Origin: Phycisphaerales bacterium UBA854
GTDB lineage: Bacteria > Planctomycetota > Phycisphaerae > Phycisphaerales > SM1A02
Assembly (NCBI GenBank): GCA_002295885.1
Contig: DBGM01000012.1
Location: 1-28,289 of the forward strand
DNA: 28,289 nt
Reading direction: 5' to 3'
The position numbers and the translations under genes are program-made. The notes under the pieces were generated by a model, which saw only the letters and a program-made list of their open reading frames with translations, did no database searches and was not told the DNA's origin. Each line of letters begins with the position of its first letter. Position 1 is the stretch's first letter. Shown here in pieces: positions 15,942-24,042 of the stretch.

Positions 15942-17730
15942 CGAGTCGTCGTTTCCATTCCCTGAGCTGCGCTGCCGCCTCGGCCCTTCGCCGCTCGATG
16001 GTTCCCGGCACGATTCCCGGCGTCGGCTCCATGACGATCTCCACGCCGACCTGCGACGCATCGACCGCTTCGCGTCCCTGTTGACGAGCCTCCGCGATGG
16101 CCGCAGGGTCGATGAGTCCCTGCAGGGCTTCGACGTCGACCGGCAGCGGCCAGCAGTGCGCGGGTGTAGCTTCGGGATCGATGTTCATCTCGTGGAAGGC
16201 GATGGCGAACAGCATGCCGTCCCCGTCGACCGGGAGGGACTCGATCATCGTGGACCGCTCGGTCCCGGAGCACCACTGCTCCAGCAGGCGACGCGACTCG
16301 TCGGCCGACTGGAGGTAGCCGAACGGGTCGGAGGCCTTGATGGTGCGCAGGGTCACCAGCAGTCGGCGCCGGGCCGCATCGTCGAGTCGTTCGTCTTCGT
16401 CGAGTTCGACGATCAGCTTCATCGCATCCGCGGTCATGTCGTGCGCGACGAGGGAGTCGGCCAGATGCGGTGAGGTCGAGAGATCCGCGGCCAGCGCGAT
16501 CGTCGTGTCGAGCCGGCCCACCGCACCATCGACGTCACCGGCGGCGATGCGGCGTCCGGCGTCCTCGACCAGCCGGCGTCCGCCGCGATGCAGCCCCGTC
16601 GTCCACGTCGGGATCACCGGTCGGAGCGTGTCTTCATCGAGCGGAAACTCGCATCGTTCCATCAGGGCGGCGAACATCAGTTCGTCCAGCTGGGCGGTGC
16701 GGGCTGCGGCATCGACGTCCTCGGCTCCGGCCGCGGCGTCGATCGCGCGGGCCGCTGCGATGTAGCGCCAGGCCGCGTTGGGTTCGATGCCCTCCGCCTC
16801 CTCGCCCGACGCGATCCGCTGCAGGGTCGTCCGCAACGCGGACAGTTCCTGCTCGAATTCGAACCGCATGACAAGCACGCGATCGAGGGAGGCCACCAGC
16901 AGCTGGGCGAGCTTTCCGTACTCGCCGGACTGCAGTTGCCGATCGATCGTCGATAACCGGGTCTGCGCCGTTTCGAGATCGTCCAGGATCATGGTGTCGG
17001 TCAGATCGCGCATGGCCCGGTCGTAGCCGTCGACGTCGCCCAGTCCCTTCGGATCGAGCTGTCCGAGCAGTTGTCCCACGGTCGCGCCGCCGCTGGGGGA
17101 CGCGAACTGATCCCGCACCCAGGCGCCCATCGACTGCCGTTCGGTGTCGAGGGCGGTGGCCAGTCCCGTCGGATCCCGTTCGTCGATGCCCTCGAAGCCC
17201 CGCAGCAGCATGGCCGCGTCCCGGGCCGACAACTGGTCCTGTTCGATCATGAACCCGATCACGTCGCAGGCCGCCTGGAGCATCGACATGCCCACGAGCG
17301 AACTGATCAGCGTCCGATCCTGACCGAGATGCAGGGCCATGCGGTCGATGGTGTCCACCAGTCGGGCCGCGCCCGGTCCGTCGCCGGCCAGCGTGCGGCG
17401 GCGGACGTCGGCGAACATCGCCTGCGTCAGGCCGCGCATCGGAGCCAGATGGGGCAGCTCCAGTTCGAATCCCTGGGAGTAGTCCAGCTCGAAGTCGCTG
17501 ATCGCGTTGCGGGCGGCGGGATGCAGGCGGTCCGCCAGCGACCGCACGCGGACGGTCAGCGCTGGATCGCAGGGCTCGAGGTAGGGGGGCATGGTCCGCA
17601 GCGCATCGATCCGGGAACCCGGAATCGTCTCGTAGTCGGCCAGCAGTTCCCGGTAGGCGGGAGCCGCATTGGGTTCGGCCGCGATGGTGGTCGAAGCGAT
17701 CAGCGGCAGTATGGCGAGGATGCGAATCAT
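15934..17730 (-). CDS. Secreted, mostly helical protein of unknown function
   Basis: I do not recognise this 598-residue protein. It begins with a signal peptide (MIRILAILPLIASTTIAAEP, cleavage probably near 18). The rest is dominated by amphipathic helices rich in Ala, Leu, Asp and Arg, with repeated patterns such as ARRTLAGDGPGAARLVDTI and AAGDVDGAVGRLDTTIALA that suggest alpha-solenoid (TPR-like) structure. I see no catalytic motif or membrane segment after the signal. It is probably periplasmic. The ATG at 17730 has no Shine-Dalgarno site but follows a TAGGCT box by 6 nt. It is divergent from the deiodinase-like gene. Confidence 0.8.
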   Translation of the reverse strand: MIRILAILPLIASTTIAAEPNAAPAYRELLADYETIPGSRIDALRTMPPYLEPCDPALTVRVRSLADRLHPAARNAISDFELDYSQGFELELPHLAPMRGLTQAMFADVRRRTLAGDGPGAARLVDTIDRMALHLGQDRTLISSLVGMSMLQAACDVIGFMIEQDQLSARDAAMLLRGFEGIDERDPTGLATALDTERQSMGAWVRDQFASPSGGATVGQLLGQLDPKGLGDVDGYDRAMRDLTDTMILDDLETAQTRLSTIDRQLQSGEYGKLAQLLVASLDRVLVMRFEFEQELSALRTTLQRIASGEEAEGIEPNAAWRYIAAARAIDAAAGAEDVDAAARTAQLDELMFAALMERCEFPLDEDTLRPVIPTWTTGLHRGGRRLVEDAGRRIAAGDVDGAVGRLDTTIALAADLSTSPHLADSLVAHDMTADAMKLIVELDEDERLDDAARRRLLVTLRTIKASDPFGYLQSADESRRLLEQWCSGTERSTMIESLPVDGDGMLFAIAFHEMNIDPEATPAHCWPLPVDVEALQGLIDPAAIAEARQQGREAVDASQVGVEIVMEPTPGIVPGTIERRRAEAAAQLREWKRRLGN

Positions 17731-17736
17731 GCCCGC

Positions 17737-17742
17737 AGCCTA
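17737..17742 (-). promoter_or_regulatory. -10 box (TAGGCT) of putative leaderless promoter
   Basis: On the minus strand TAGGCT is followed by 6 nt and the ATG at 17730. The predicted transcription start falls on the start codon itself. No Shine-Dalgarno site is present. Confidence 0.5.
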
Positions 17743-17782
17743 CTGGTCCGTGTGGTGCAGTACCAGTTGCGGCGGAGGACGG

Positions 17783-17788
17783 TACCCT
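17783..17788 (+). promoter_or_regulatory. -10 box (TACCCT) of putative leaderless promoter
   Basis: TACCCT ends 8 nt before the GTG at 17797. The predicted transcript begins about 2 nt before the start codon. It forms a divergent pair with the minus-strand TAGGCT box in the same 66-nt spacer. Confidence 0.45.
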
Positions 17789-17796
17789 TGTCCATC

Positions 17797-18483
17797 GTGA
17801 GCGACGATCAAGGCTTCATTCCACTCGACCCCGCCGTCCCCCCCGCGGACCCCCTGAAGGCGGCCGGACGGTTCCACGCCTTCATGGATCGCCGCCGCTC
17901 CGTTCGGGAGTTCTCCGATCGTCCCGTGCCGCAGGAACTGATCGAGACGATCATCGCCGCCGCGGGCACGGCCCCCAGCGGCGCGAACAAGCAGCCGTGG
18001 CGATTCGTCGCCGTGCAGGATCCCGCCATCAAGCGGGAGATCCGCGAAGCGGCCGAGGCCGAGGAACGGGAGTTCTATTCGCACCGCGCCTCCGACACCT
18101 GGCTGCACGATCTCGATGCCCTGGGCACCGACGAGCACAAGCCGTTTCTGGACGTCGCCCCGTGGCTCATCGTGGTCTTCAAGTGCATGAAGGACGAACG
18201 CGACGGCGACGCCTCCGATCAGGTCTACTACGTCAACGAATCCGTCGGCATCGCGGTGGGGATCCTGCTGGCGGCCATCCACCACGCCGGGCTCGTCGCC
18301 CTGACCCACACGCCGAGTCCGATGAAGTTTCTGTCGCGCATCCTGCGCCGTCCGTCGCACGAACGTCCGTACCTGCTGATTCCCGTGGGGTGGCCCGCCG
18401 AGGACTGCATGGTGCCGGACATCCAACGCAAGCCGATCGAGGACATCATGGTCGTCGATCGTCCCGAGGAGGCACCGTCATGA
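17797..18483 (+). CDS. Nitroreductase-fold flavoprotein, iodotyrosine deiodinase-like
   Basis: This 228-residue member of the FMN-dependent nitroreductase superfamily has the RRRSVREFSDRPVP (32-45) FMN-binding start and AGTAPSGANKQPW (56-68). LLAAIHHAGLVALTHTPSP and RRPSHERPYLLIPVGWPAED follow. It resembles iodotyrosine deiodinase (IYD) more than ordinary nitroreductases. Aligned from memory to human IYD, the residues that clamp the substrate zwitterion (Glu157, Tyr161, Lys182) fall on E90, Y94 and K115 with identical spacing. The predicted reaction is reductive dehalogenation of halotyrosines, but the substrate is not proven. The GTG at 17797 gives the family length and sits after a TACCCT box. 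It overlaps the next gene by ATGA. Confidence 0.85.
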   Translation: MSDDQGFIPLDPAVPPADPLKAAGRFHAFMDRRRSVREFSDRPVPQELIETIIAAAGTAPSGANKQPWRFVAVQDPAIKREIREAAEAEEREFYSHRASDTWLHDLDALGTDEHKPFLDVAPWLIVVFKCMKDERDGDASDQVYYVNESVGIAVGILLAAIHHAGLVALTHTPSPMKFLSRILRRPSHERPYLLIPVGWPAEDCMVPDIQRKPIEDIMVVDRPEEAPS

Positions 18484-19028
18484 TCGTCTACTACCTGCTG
18501 GGCGGCCTGTTCATCGTCCTGGGCTTCTTCTGCCTGCTGCTGGTCATCGCGCAGCTGCCGGGCAGCTGGGTCATGATCGTGCTGGCCACGCTGATCCATC
18601 TCGCCGACGACGCCTGGTTCCTTCCCACCGGGACGGATCCGTCGCGGGGGTGGTGGGCGATCGGCATCGCGGTCGCGGTGGCCCTGCTGGGTGAACTGAT
18701 CGAGTTCGGGGCCGGCGCGATGGGTGCGAAGGTCGGTGGCGGATCCAAGCGGTCCGCGTGGGGCGCCATCATCGGCGGACTGGTCGGCGCGATCGCGCTG
18801 ACGCCGATCATCCCGATTCCGATCCTCGGCACGCTCGTGGGGGCGCTGGTGGGCTGCTTCCTTGGGGCGCTGCTGGGCGAGATGACGGGCAAGGATCCCA
18901 AGTCGGCCGAGGAGTCGCTCAAGCCCGCCTTCGGTGCCACCCTGGGTCGGGTGCTGGGCACCTGCTGCAAGGTACTCGTCGCGGTGGTGGTGTGGGCGGT
19001 GCTGGGCTACGGACTGCTGTCGTCCTGA
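18480..19028 (+). CDS. DUF456 membrane protein
   Basis: This 182-residue integral membrane protein has about four hydrophobic segments (near 3-25, 27-43, 58-78 and 160-181). Its central glycine-rich hairpin (AIIGGLVGAIALTPIIPIPILGTL) and GALVGCFLGALLGEM resemble the DUF456 family. DUF456 proteins have no established function. The ATG at 18480 overlaps the deiodinase-like stop codon (ATGA), so translation is coupled. The middle segment reads GAKVGGGSKRSAWGAIIGG, as in family members. It ends 3 nt before the stop of the converging pilB gene. Confidence 0.85.
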   Translation: MIVYYLLGGLFIVLGFFCLLLVIAQLPGSWVMIVLATLIHLADDAWFLPTGTDPSRGWWAIGIAVAVALLGELIEFGAGAMGAKVGGGSKRSAWGAIIGGLVGAIALTPIIPIPILGTLVGALVGCFLGALLGEMTGKDPKSAEESLKPAFGATLGRVLGTCCKVLVAVVVWAVLGYGLLSS

Positions 19029-19039
19029 CCCTCAGGGCG
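19021..19039. terminator. Bidirectional hairpin spanning two stop codons
   Basis: CGTCCTGA-CCC-TCAGGGCG pairs over 8 bp with one G-T wobble. It contains the stop codons of the converging DUF456 (+) and pilB (-) genes, one in each arm. There is no U-run. It may mark shared transcript ends or stabilise both 3' ends. Confidence 0.4.
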
Positions 19040-20783
19040 CCAGGTCGTCCGTCACCCGCAGGACCTCCTCGATGGTCGTGGTTCCGTCGAGCACCCGGCG
19101 CAGTCCCTCTTCCCGCAGGGTGCGCATGCCGTGTTCCCGGCACAACCGCGTGAAGTCGGTGACGCTCGGGTTCGAGGCGACCCGATCGCGCAGGGTGTCG
19201 TCCAGCTGCAGGAACTCGTACAGACCGAGTCGTCCGCTGTAGCCGGAGCCGCGGCAGGCGGTGCAGCCGGTGCCGTGGGCGAGGGTCGAGATCTCGTGTC
19301 CGTGGCGGGCCAGCAGTTCGTGCTGGTCGGCGGTGGCCGTCGCCTCCGTGCGGCACTCCGCACAGACCCGGCGGGCGAGGCGCTGGGCGAGCACCGCGTT
19401 GAGGGCCCCGGCGACGAGGAAGGGTTCCAGTCCGATGTTGATCAGCCGGGTCACCGACGACGGGGCGTCGTTGGTGTGCAGGGTCGAGAGCACGAGGTGG
19501 CCGGTCAGGGCGGCCTGCGTCGCGATGGTGGCCGTCTCCAGGTCGCGGATCTCGCCGACCATGATCACGTCCGGATCCTGACGCAGCAGGCTGCGCAGCG
19601 TGCCGGCGAAGGTGAGACCGATGCGGTCGTGCACCTGGATCTGCGTGATGTCCGCCAACTGGTATTCCACCGGGTCCTCGACGGTCGAGACGTTCAGTCG
19701 CTTCAGATCCATCTGCTGGATGGAGGCGTACAGGGTGGTCGTCTTGCCCGATCCGGTGGGTCCGGTGACGAGGATGATCCCGTGCGGCCGCGCGATCTCC
19801 TGCTTCCAGTCGTCGAGCATCGTCGCGGGAAACCCCAGGGCGTCCAGGGGGACGTCGATGGACCGGTTGTCGAGCAGTCGCATGACCGTCTTCTCGCCGT
19901 GCGGCGTGGGGACGGTCGAGACCCGGAGGTCCAGGGGTCGCCCCAGCGCGGTGGCCCGGATGCGGCCGTCCTGCGGCAGACGGCGTTCGGCGATGTCGAG
20001 CTGGGCCATGATCTTGATCCGGGAGGTGATCGAGGCGTGCATCTTCCGGGGCGGATTCATCACCTCGTACAGGACGCCGTCGATGCGGAAGCGCACGCGG
20101 AGGGTCTGCTCCTCCGGTTCGATGTGGATGTCGGAGGCTCCGTCGCGGACCGCCGACTGGATGATGTGGTTCACGTACCGGACGACCGGCGCCGACTCGG
20201 TGTCGTCGTCCTCGTCCTGGGTGTCGAGCAGCTCGAAGTCCTCGTCCTCGACGTCGGCGAGGATGGATTCCACGTCGTAGTCCTCGTGCAGCTCACCCGC
20301 GAGGTCGTCGAGGATGCCGGTGATGTTCGCCGCGTCGATCAGCACGTGCCGGATCGAGCGGGCGTCCAGTCGGGCCCGGATCTCGTCGAGGAGATGGATC
20401 GCGTCCGGATCGGCGGTGCCCACCAGCATCCGGTGCGTCTCGCGCCGGATGGGCAGGACCAGGTGCTCGCGGCAGTAGTCGATCCCCAGCCGCTCCAAGA
20501 GCCGCACGTCGACGGCGTCGACCTCGATCCGCATGCGTTCCGTTCCGTGCAGTTCCGCGACCACGGTCAGGATCCGTTCCTCGTCGGCCCCGAGATCGAT
20601 CAGGATCCGGGCCAGGCTGCGTCCGGGCGACTGCTGCTGCACGCGCAGCGCGTTCTCCAGACACGGCTCGTCCACGATGGCCTGCGTCCGCAGCCGCCGG
20701 ACGAGTTCGCTTCCCGCCGTCGCCGCCGCCTCGGTCTGCCGGTCGGGCCCGGCGTCGGGAATCCAGTCGAGTTCGGATCGCAT
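19032..20783 (-). CDS. pilB: GspE/PilB-type assembly ATPase
   Basis: This 583-residue cytoplasmic ATPase powers type IV pilus extension or type II secretion. It has an N-terminal MshEN-like domain (about 25-160) and an acidic linker (about 165-195). The N2 segment is VNHIIQSAVRDGASDIHIEP. The motor follows with Walker A GPTGSGKTTT (K347), the Asp box, Walker B (DPDVIMVGEIRDLETA) and the His box (LVLSTLHTND). Two CxxC pairs (CAEC near 474 and CTAC near 508) form the zinc site of PilB/GspE and are absent from PilT. The ATG at 20783 has a good GAGGAG site overlapping the previous stop. It is the last gene of the pilM-N-O cluster. Confidence 0.9.
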   Translation of the reverse strand: MRSELDWIPDAGPDRQTEAAATAGSELVRRLRTQAIVDEPCLENALRVQQQSPGRSLARILIDLGADEERILTVVAELHGTERMRIEVDAVDVRLLERLGIDYCREHLVLPIRRETHRMLVGTADPDAIHLLDEIRARLDARSIRHVLIDAANITGILDDLAGELHEDYDVESILADVEDEDFELLDTQDEDDDTESAPVVRYVNHIIQSAVRDGASDIHIEPEEQTLRVRFRIDGVLYEVMNPPRKMHASITSRIKIMAQLDIAERRLPQDGRIRATALGRPLDLRVSTVPTPHGEKTVMRLLDNRSIDVPLDALGFPATMLDDWKQEIARPHGIILVTGPTGSGKTTTLYASIQQMDLKRLNVSTVEDPVEYQLADITQIQVHDRIGLTFAGTLRSLLRQDPDVIMVGEIRDLETATIATQAALTGHLVLSTLHTNDAPSSVTRLINIGLEPFLVAGALNAVLAQRLARRVCAECRTEATATADQHELLARHGHEISTLAHGTGCTACRGSGYSGRLGLYEFLQLDDTLRDRVASNPSVTDFTRLCREHGMRTLREEGLRRVLDGTTTIEEVLRVTDDLAP

Positions 20784-20794
20784 GCGTCTGCTCC

Positions 20795-21490
20795 TCAGCG
20801 ACCGACGGGTCGCGTCCAGGTGCCCGAGATGTCCAGCGTCGGATCGTGCGCCCGGAAGGTCACGAGTCCGCGTTCGATGCCCACGAGGGTGATCACGCTT
20901 CCGGGGGGCACGAACTCGAGGGTGTCGCCCGGTCGGACGAGTTCACCGTCGATCCGGGCCATCGGCCGCGCGCCGGTCAGGGTGGAGTCGATGCCGAGGT
21001 TCAGCACGTACGACTCCAGTTCGTCGAGTCGGCGTTGCCGGCGTCGTTCGGGTGATTCCCCCCCGTTGCCACCGGATTCCCCGGCTCCCCCGGCTCCGCC
21101 GTCGGCGGCAACGATCCGAAACGGGTTGCAGCGAAGCCGTTCCACGGGCACCTGCCGACGCTGGTAGCTCTCCTGCAGGACCAGCAGGACGTGTTCGCTC
21201 GAGTTCGTCGACCCGGGCTCCGTTCCGGTGCCGTCGATGAACTGCTCGATCAGCTGCTCGACGGCCGTGTCGCCCTGCGCCTGCTGCACGCCGCCGCCGA
21301 TCGACTTGAGCGTTCCGACCGCGGCCACGCCGCCCACGAGCACCACGGCCAGCAGCCAGCGTTGGCGTCGACGTGCGGTGTTGCGCAGCGACTCCAGTCC
21401 GGACGGCTCCGGGTCCCGGCCGGGGGCATCGGTCGACGGATCCGTGCGGGGATCCGCATCGGGTGGGGCATGGGATTGGAACTCCATCAT
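20795..21490 (-). CDS. PilP/GspC-like inner-membrane assembly protein
   Basis: This 231-residue protein has a proline-rich cytoplasmic N-terminus and one membrane helix (about 44-62, RWLLAVVLVGGVAAVGTLK). A periplasmic stretch follows with a Gly/Ser low-complexity segment (GGAGGAGESGGNGGES) and a C-terminal beta domain (ARIDGELVRPGDTLEF...VITLVGIERGLVTFR). That last pattern resembles the homology region of PilP, GspC or GspB, which links the inner-membrane platform to the outer-membrane secretin. The ATG at 21490 overlaps the pilO stop (ATGA). Position and topology make the role likely, but I cannot choose between PilP and GspC. Confidence 0.65.
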   Translation of the reverse strand: MMEFQSHAPPDADPRTDPSTDAPGRDPEPSGLESLRNTARRRQRWLLAVVLVGGVAAVGTLKSIGGGVQQAQGDTAVEQLIEQFIDGTGTEPGSTNSSEHVLLVLQESYQRRQVPVERLRCNPFRIVAADGGAGGAGESGGNGGESPERRRQRRLDELESYVLNLGIDSTLTGARPMARIDGELVRPGDTLEFVPPGSVITLVGIERGLVTFRAHDPTLDISGTWTRPVGR

Positions 21491-22074
21491 CGGGTCGCCT
21501 CCGCCCGGGTCGTCCGGGTGTCGCTCGAGAAGTAGATGCTGAGGGTGAAGTCGGCCCGCACCGAGCCGGGGGGAAGCTCCTCGCGGGAGGGGCCGCTCAG
21601 CTGCGTGATCCCCGAGAGCTCCAGATCGAAGATCCGCGTGATGCGCGGGAGTCGTTCCAGGGCGAGCATGAACCGGTAGAAGCCCTCGAAGGGTCCTTCA
21701 AGCTGCACGGCCAGCGGCTGCTCCATGTAGACCATCGCGGCCACCGGGGTGCGGGTGCGAACCGACTTGACCACCAGTCCGTTGCCGCGGGCCGCCTGCC
21801 ACACCTGTTCGAGGATGCGTTCGACCTCCTGCTCCCGGGGCAGCTTGGATTCGATCAGTTCGATGGCCCGGAACCCCGAATCGACGACCGCCTCGAGTTC
21901 CTCGAGGTCCGTGGCCGTCGACTCGATGTCCCGGAGCTTCTGCTCCCGCACGGTGATGTCCCGGTTGACCGACTCGATCAGTTCGTTCTGCGGAAGGAAG
22001 ACGAACTGCCAGCAGATCAGGGGCACCGCGATCATGACCACGATGAATCCGAGTTGTCGGGTGATGCCGTTCAC
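21487..22074 (-). CDS. pilO: PilO-like (GspM-like) inner-membrane platform protein
   Basis: This 195-residue protein has one N-terminal membrane helix (about 8-28) and a coiled coil (about 30-80, NELIESVNRDITVREQKL). It then has a ferredoxin-like periplasmic domain containing LAVQLEGPFEGFYRFMLALERLPRITRIFDLEL, a pattern typical of PilO. PilO and PilN form the heterodimer that aligns the pilus platform. It starts with GTG at 22074, overlapping the pilN stop (GTGA), and its own stop overlaps the next start. Length and order are as expected. Confidence 0.85.
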   Translation of the reverse strand: MNGITRQLGFIVVMIAVPLICWQFVFLPQNELIESVNRDITVREQKLRDIESTATDLEELEAVVDSGFRAIELIESKLPREQEVERILEQVWQAARGNGLVVKSVRTRTPVAAMVYMEQPLAVQLEGPFEGFYRFMLALERLPRITRIFDLELSGITQLSGPSREELPPGSVRADFTLSIYFSSDTRTTRAEATR

Positions 22075-22748
22075 GGGGCAGCTCCGTCGCGGCGCACGTC
22101 GGCGTCGGGCACCAGGGCGCAGGTGATCTCGAAGCGCCGCAGGAGAGCGCGGTCGACGAGCTCCTCCCGGGTCGATTCGAGTCGCACGCGTTCCAGCAGG
22201 GGATCGCCGTTGAGCGCGGCGAGGAACTCGGACACGTGCAGGTCGGTGGGGGCGAGTCCCGTGAGGGCCAGTCGCACCACGTAGCGGGGCACCTCGACGG
22301 AGGGGGGGTCGGTGGCGGCGGCGGTGCGGACGGTTCGTCGTCCGGTCGCGTCCACCGTGGTCGTCGTCGGAGGAGTGCGGATGCGGGTGGAGCCGAGATC
22401 GAACTCGGTCAGGGCCAGGCCCTCGGGCATGCGGTCGATGAGTTCTGCCAGGAGGATGGAACGGGGGACGCGTTCGACCAGCGCCGCGGCGAGTTCGGCC
22501 CGCTCGAGCATCTGCAGTCGCGATGCCTGCAGGTTCGTCAGCAACGCGACCTGCTGTCCGGCTTCCCGGGTGCGTTCGATGGCGTGCTCCTGCCGTTCGA
22601 TGGCCCGCTGCAACTGATCCTGTCGGTGCAGGAACGCGGCGGCGATGGCGAAGACGATGACCGCGAAGAGGCCGATGGCCAGCACCGAGGTGCGTCGATC
22701 CCGCCGGTGTTCGACGTATTCGGGGGGGAGGAATGAATCAGGCGGCAT
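22071..22748 (-). CDS. pilN: PilN-like inner-membrane platform protein
   Basis: This 225-residue protein has the family-typical cytoplasmic start (MPPDSFLPPEYVEHRRDRR), where PilN binds PilM. A membrane helix (about 24-43) and a coiled coil (about 45-90) follow. The periplasmic domain (from about 95: VPRSILLAELIDRMPEGLALTEFDL) carries the PilN segments IDRMPEGLALTEF and VRLALTGLAPTDLHVSEFLAALN. A Thr/Arg-rich insert (TPPTTTTVDATGRR) divides it. The ATG at 22748 lies inside the end of pilM (11-nt overlap) with GGGAG about 8 nt upstream, so the frame is clear. Confidence 0.83.
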   Translation of the reverse strand: MPPDSFLPPEYVEHRRDRRTSVLAIGLFAVIVFAIAAAFLHRQDQLQRAIERQEHAIERTREAGQQVALLTNLQASRLQMLERAELAAALVERVPRSILLAELIDRMPEGLALTEFDLGSTRIRTPPTTTTVDATGRRTVRTAAATDPPSVEVPRYVVRLALTGLAPTDLHVSEFLAALNGDPLLERVRLESTREELVDRALLRRFEITCALVPDADVRRDGAAP

Positions 22749-23895
22749 GACGTCGCTCCCGGGTCCGGTCCGGTCGGAGCAGACCGAGGGTGGTGGTCCA
22801 GGCGGGAAGGGCGGCGCCGTTCCAGCTGGCCGGAACCGATCGGGCCGCGGGCGGCTCGTGGCGGGCCACCGGATCGGCCCGCTGGCCCGGAAGCTGCAGG
22901 GCCTGCACGATGTGTCGGCAGACGCGGTCGGACTCCGCGCCGGCGCCGAGGAAGACGATCCGGTCGATGGCCCGTTCGGGAAAGAGACCGGCGTCGTAGC
23001 GGACGGCGCGACGGAGTTCGTCCACGATCGTGGCCAGCAGTTCGTCCCCCTCGGGGATCCCGTGGGCCCCCGTGTCCCGGGGCCGGATGGGATCCTCCAG
23101 GGTGGCGGGACGTCCTCGGCCGCGTCGTTCGCCCGGCACCGTCGGGGCGTCTGCGGACGGCGACGGAGCGGGTGCACCGGCGAGCCGGTGGTCGCGTGCC
23201 GACTCCGCATCGCATCCCAGATGCCGGGCGATGGCCCGGTCGATGTGACGGGTGCCGACGGTGATCCGTCGGGCGCAGACGATGTCGGTCCCGTTGGCGA
23301 CGATGCAGTTGGTGCCGGACGTGCCCAGATCGACGTACATCGTCGCCACCGCCGCATCGTCGCTGCGTCGATGCAGATGGGCGAAGGCGTCGACCGCGGC
23401 CCGGATCTGGGTGCGGAGATCGACGACGTCGTAGCCCAGGGTGTGCAGCAGTTCCACGAGGCCGAAGATGGCGTGGCGGGGAAAGCTGAGGCTGATCAGT
23501 TCCGAACGCATCCGATCGTTGCGCAGGAAGTCGCCCACGTGGATGATGCGGGTCAGCTGCTCGTCGGGGGCATCGGAGCGGGAGGTGGCGGCGATGGTCT
23601 CGGCGTGGGGAAGATCCTCCGGATCGATCTGCAGGTGCTGCACGCCGGTCCACTGCGAAGGCAGACCGACGAGCACCCGTCGTCCGCGGAAGTCCGATTC
23701 GGCAAGCGCGGTGGGCACGGCGTCGGTGAGCCACCGGAGGGTCGCGTCCCAGTCGTCCTCGGTTTCCCCGGGTGCGATCTGCTCGTGGGCGGCGAGCACG
23801 GATCGTCCGACCTCGCCCGTGGTCTGGACGAGCTTGAGCGAGCCGGCCCCGAAGTCGATCGCGATCGGGCCGTGTCGTCTCGGTCTCATGAACAT
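22738..23895 (-). CDS. pilM: PilM-like actin-fold protein
   Basis: PilM is a cytoplasmic FtsA/actin-like ATP-binding protein that docks to the PilN tail. The 385-residue product shows the phosphate 1 motif AIDFGAGSLKLVQ (12-24), phosphate 2 MYVDLGTSGTNCIVANG and the adenosine motif VFLGAGAESDRV. A Pro/Arg-rich disordered insert (about 235-270) interrupts the second half, which is unusual. The ATG at 23895 has GGGAGG at a suitable distance. It begins the pilM-N-O-P-like-B cluster; the 147 nt upstream separate it from mqnB and may hold a promoter, but I find no convincing boxes there. Confidence 0.85.
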   Translation of the reverse strand: MFMRPRRHGPIAIDFGAGSLKLVQTTGEVGRSVLAAHEQIAPGETEDDWDATLRWLTDAVPTALAESDFRGRRVLVGLPSQWTGVQHLQIDPEDLPHAETIAATSRSDAPDEQLTRIIHVGDFLRNDRMRSELISLSFPRHAIFGLVELLHTLGYDVVDLRTQIRAAVDAFAHLHRRSDDAAVATMYVDLGTSGTNCIVANGTDIVCARRITVGTRHIDRAIARHLGCDAESARDHRLAGAPAPSPSADAPTVPGERRGRGRPATLEDPIRPRDTGAHGIPEGDELLATIVDELRRAVRYDAGLFPERAIDRIVFLGAGAESDRVCRHIVQALQLPGQRADPVARHEPPAARSVPASWNGAALPAWTTTLGLLRPDRTRERRHAA

Positions 23896-24042
23896 GTGCG
23901 ACCTCCCGCTGCGTGCATGCAGTTGATGTCGGTTCGGGAGCGTCGGTTCTGCAGGGGCAATCGGCGGTCCCGCGGCGCGGCGGTTCCGTCTGCGCGCCCT
24001 GCGAGGATGACGCCGTGGAGTCGATCCGGCTGGTGGAGTTGT

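Noticed and set aside
23896..24042. 147-nt gap between mqnB and pilM as a small gene or RNA
   Set aside because: I see no credible reading frame with a start site and no convincing promoter or stable structure beyond short GC-rich palindromes, so no feature is claimed.
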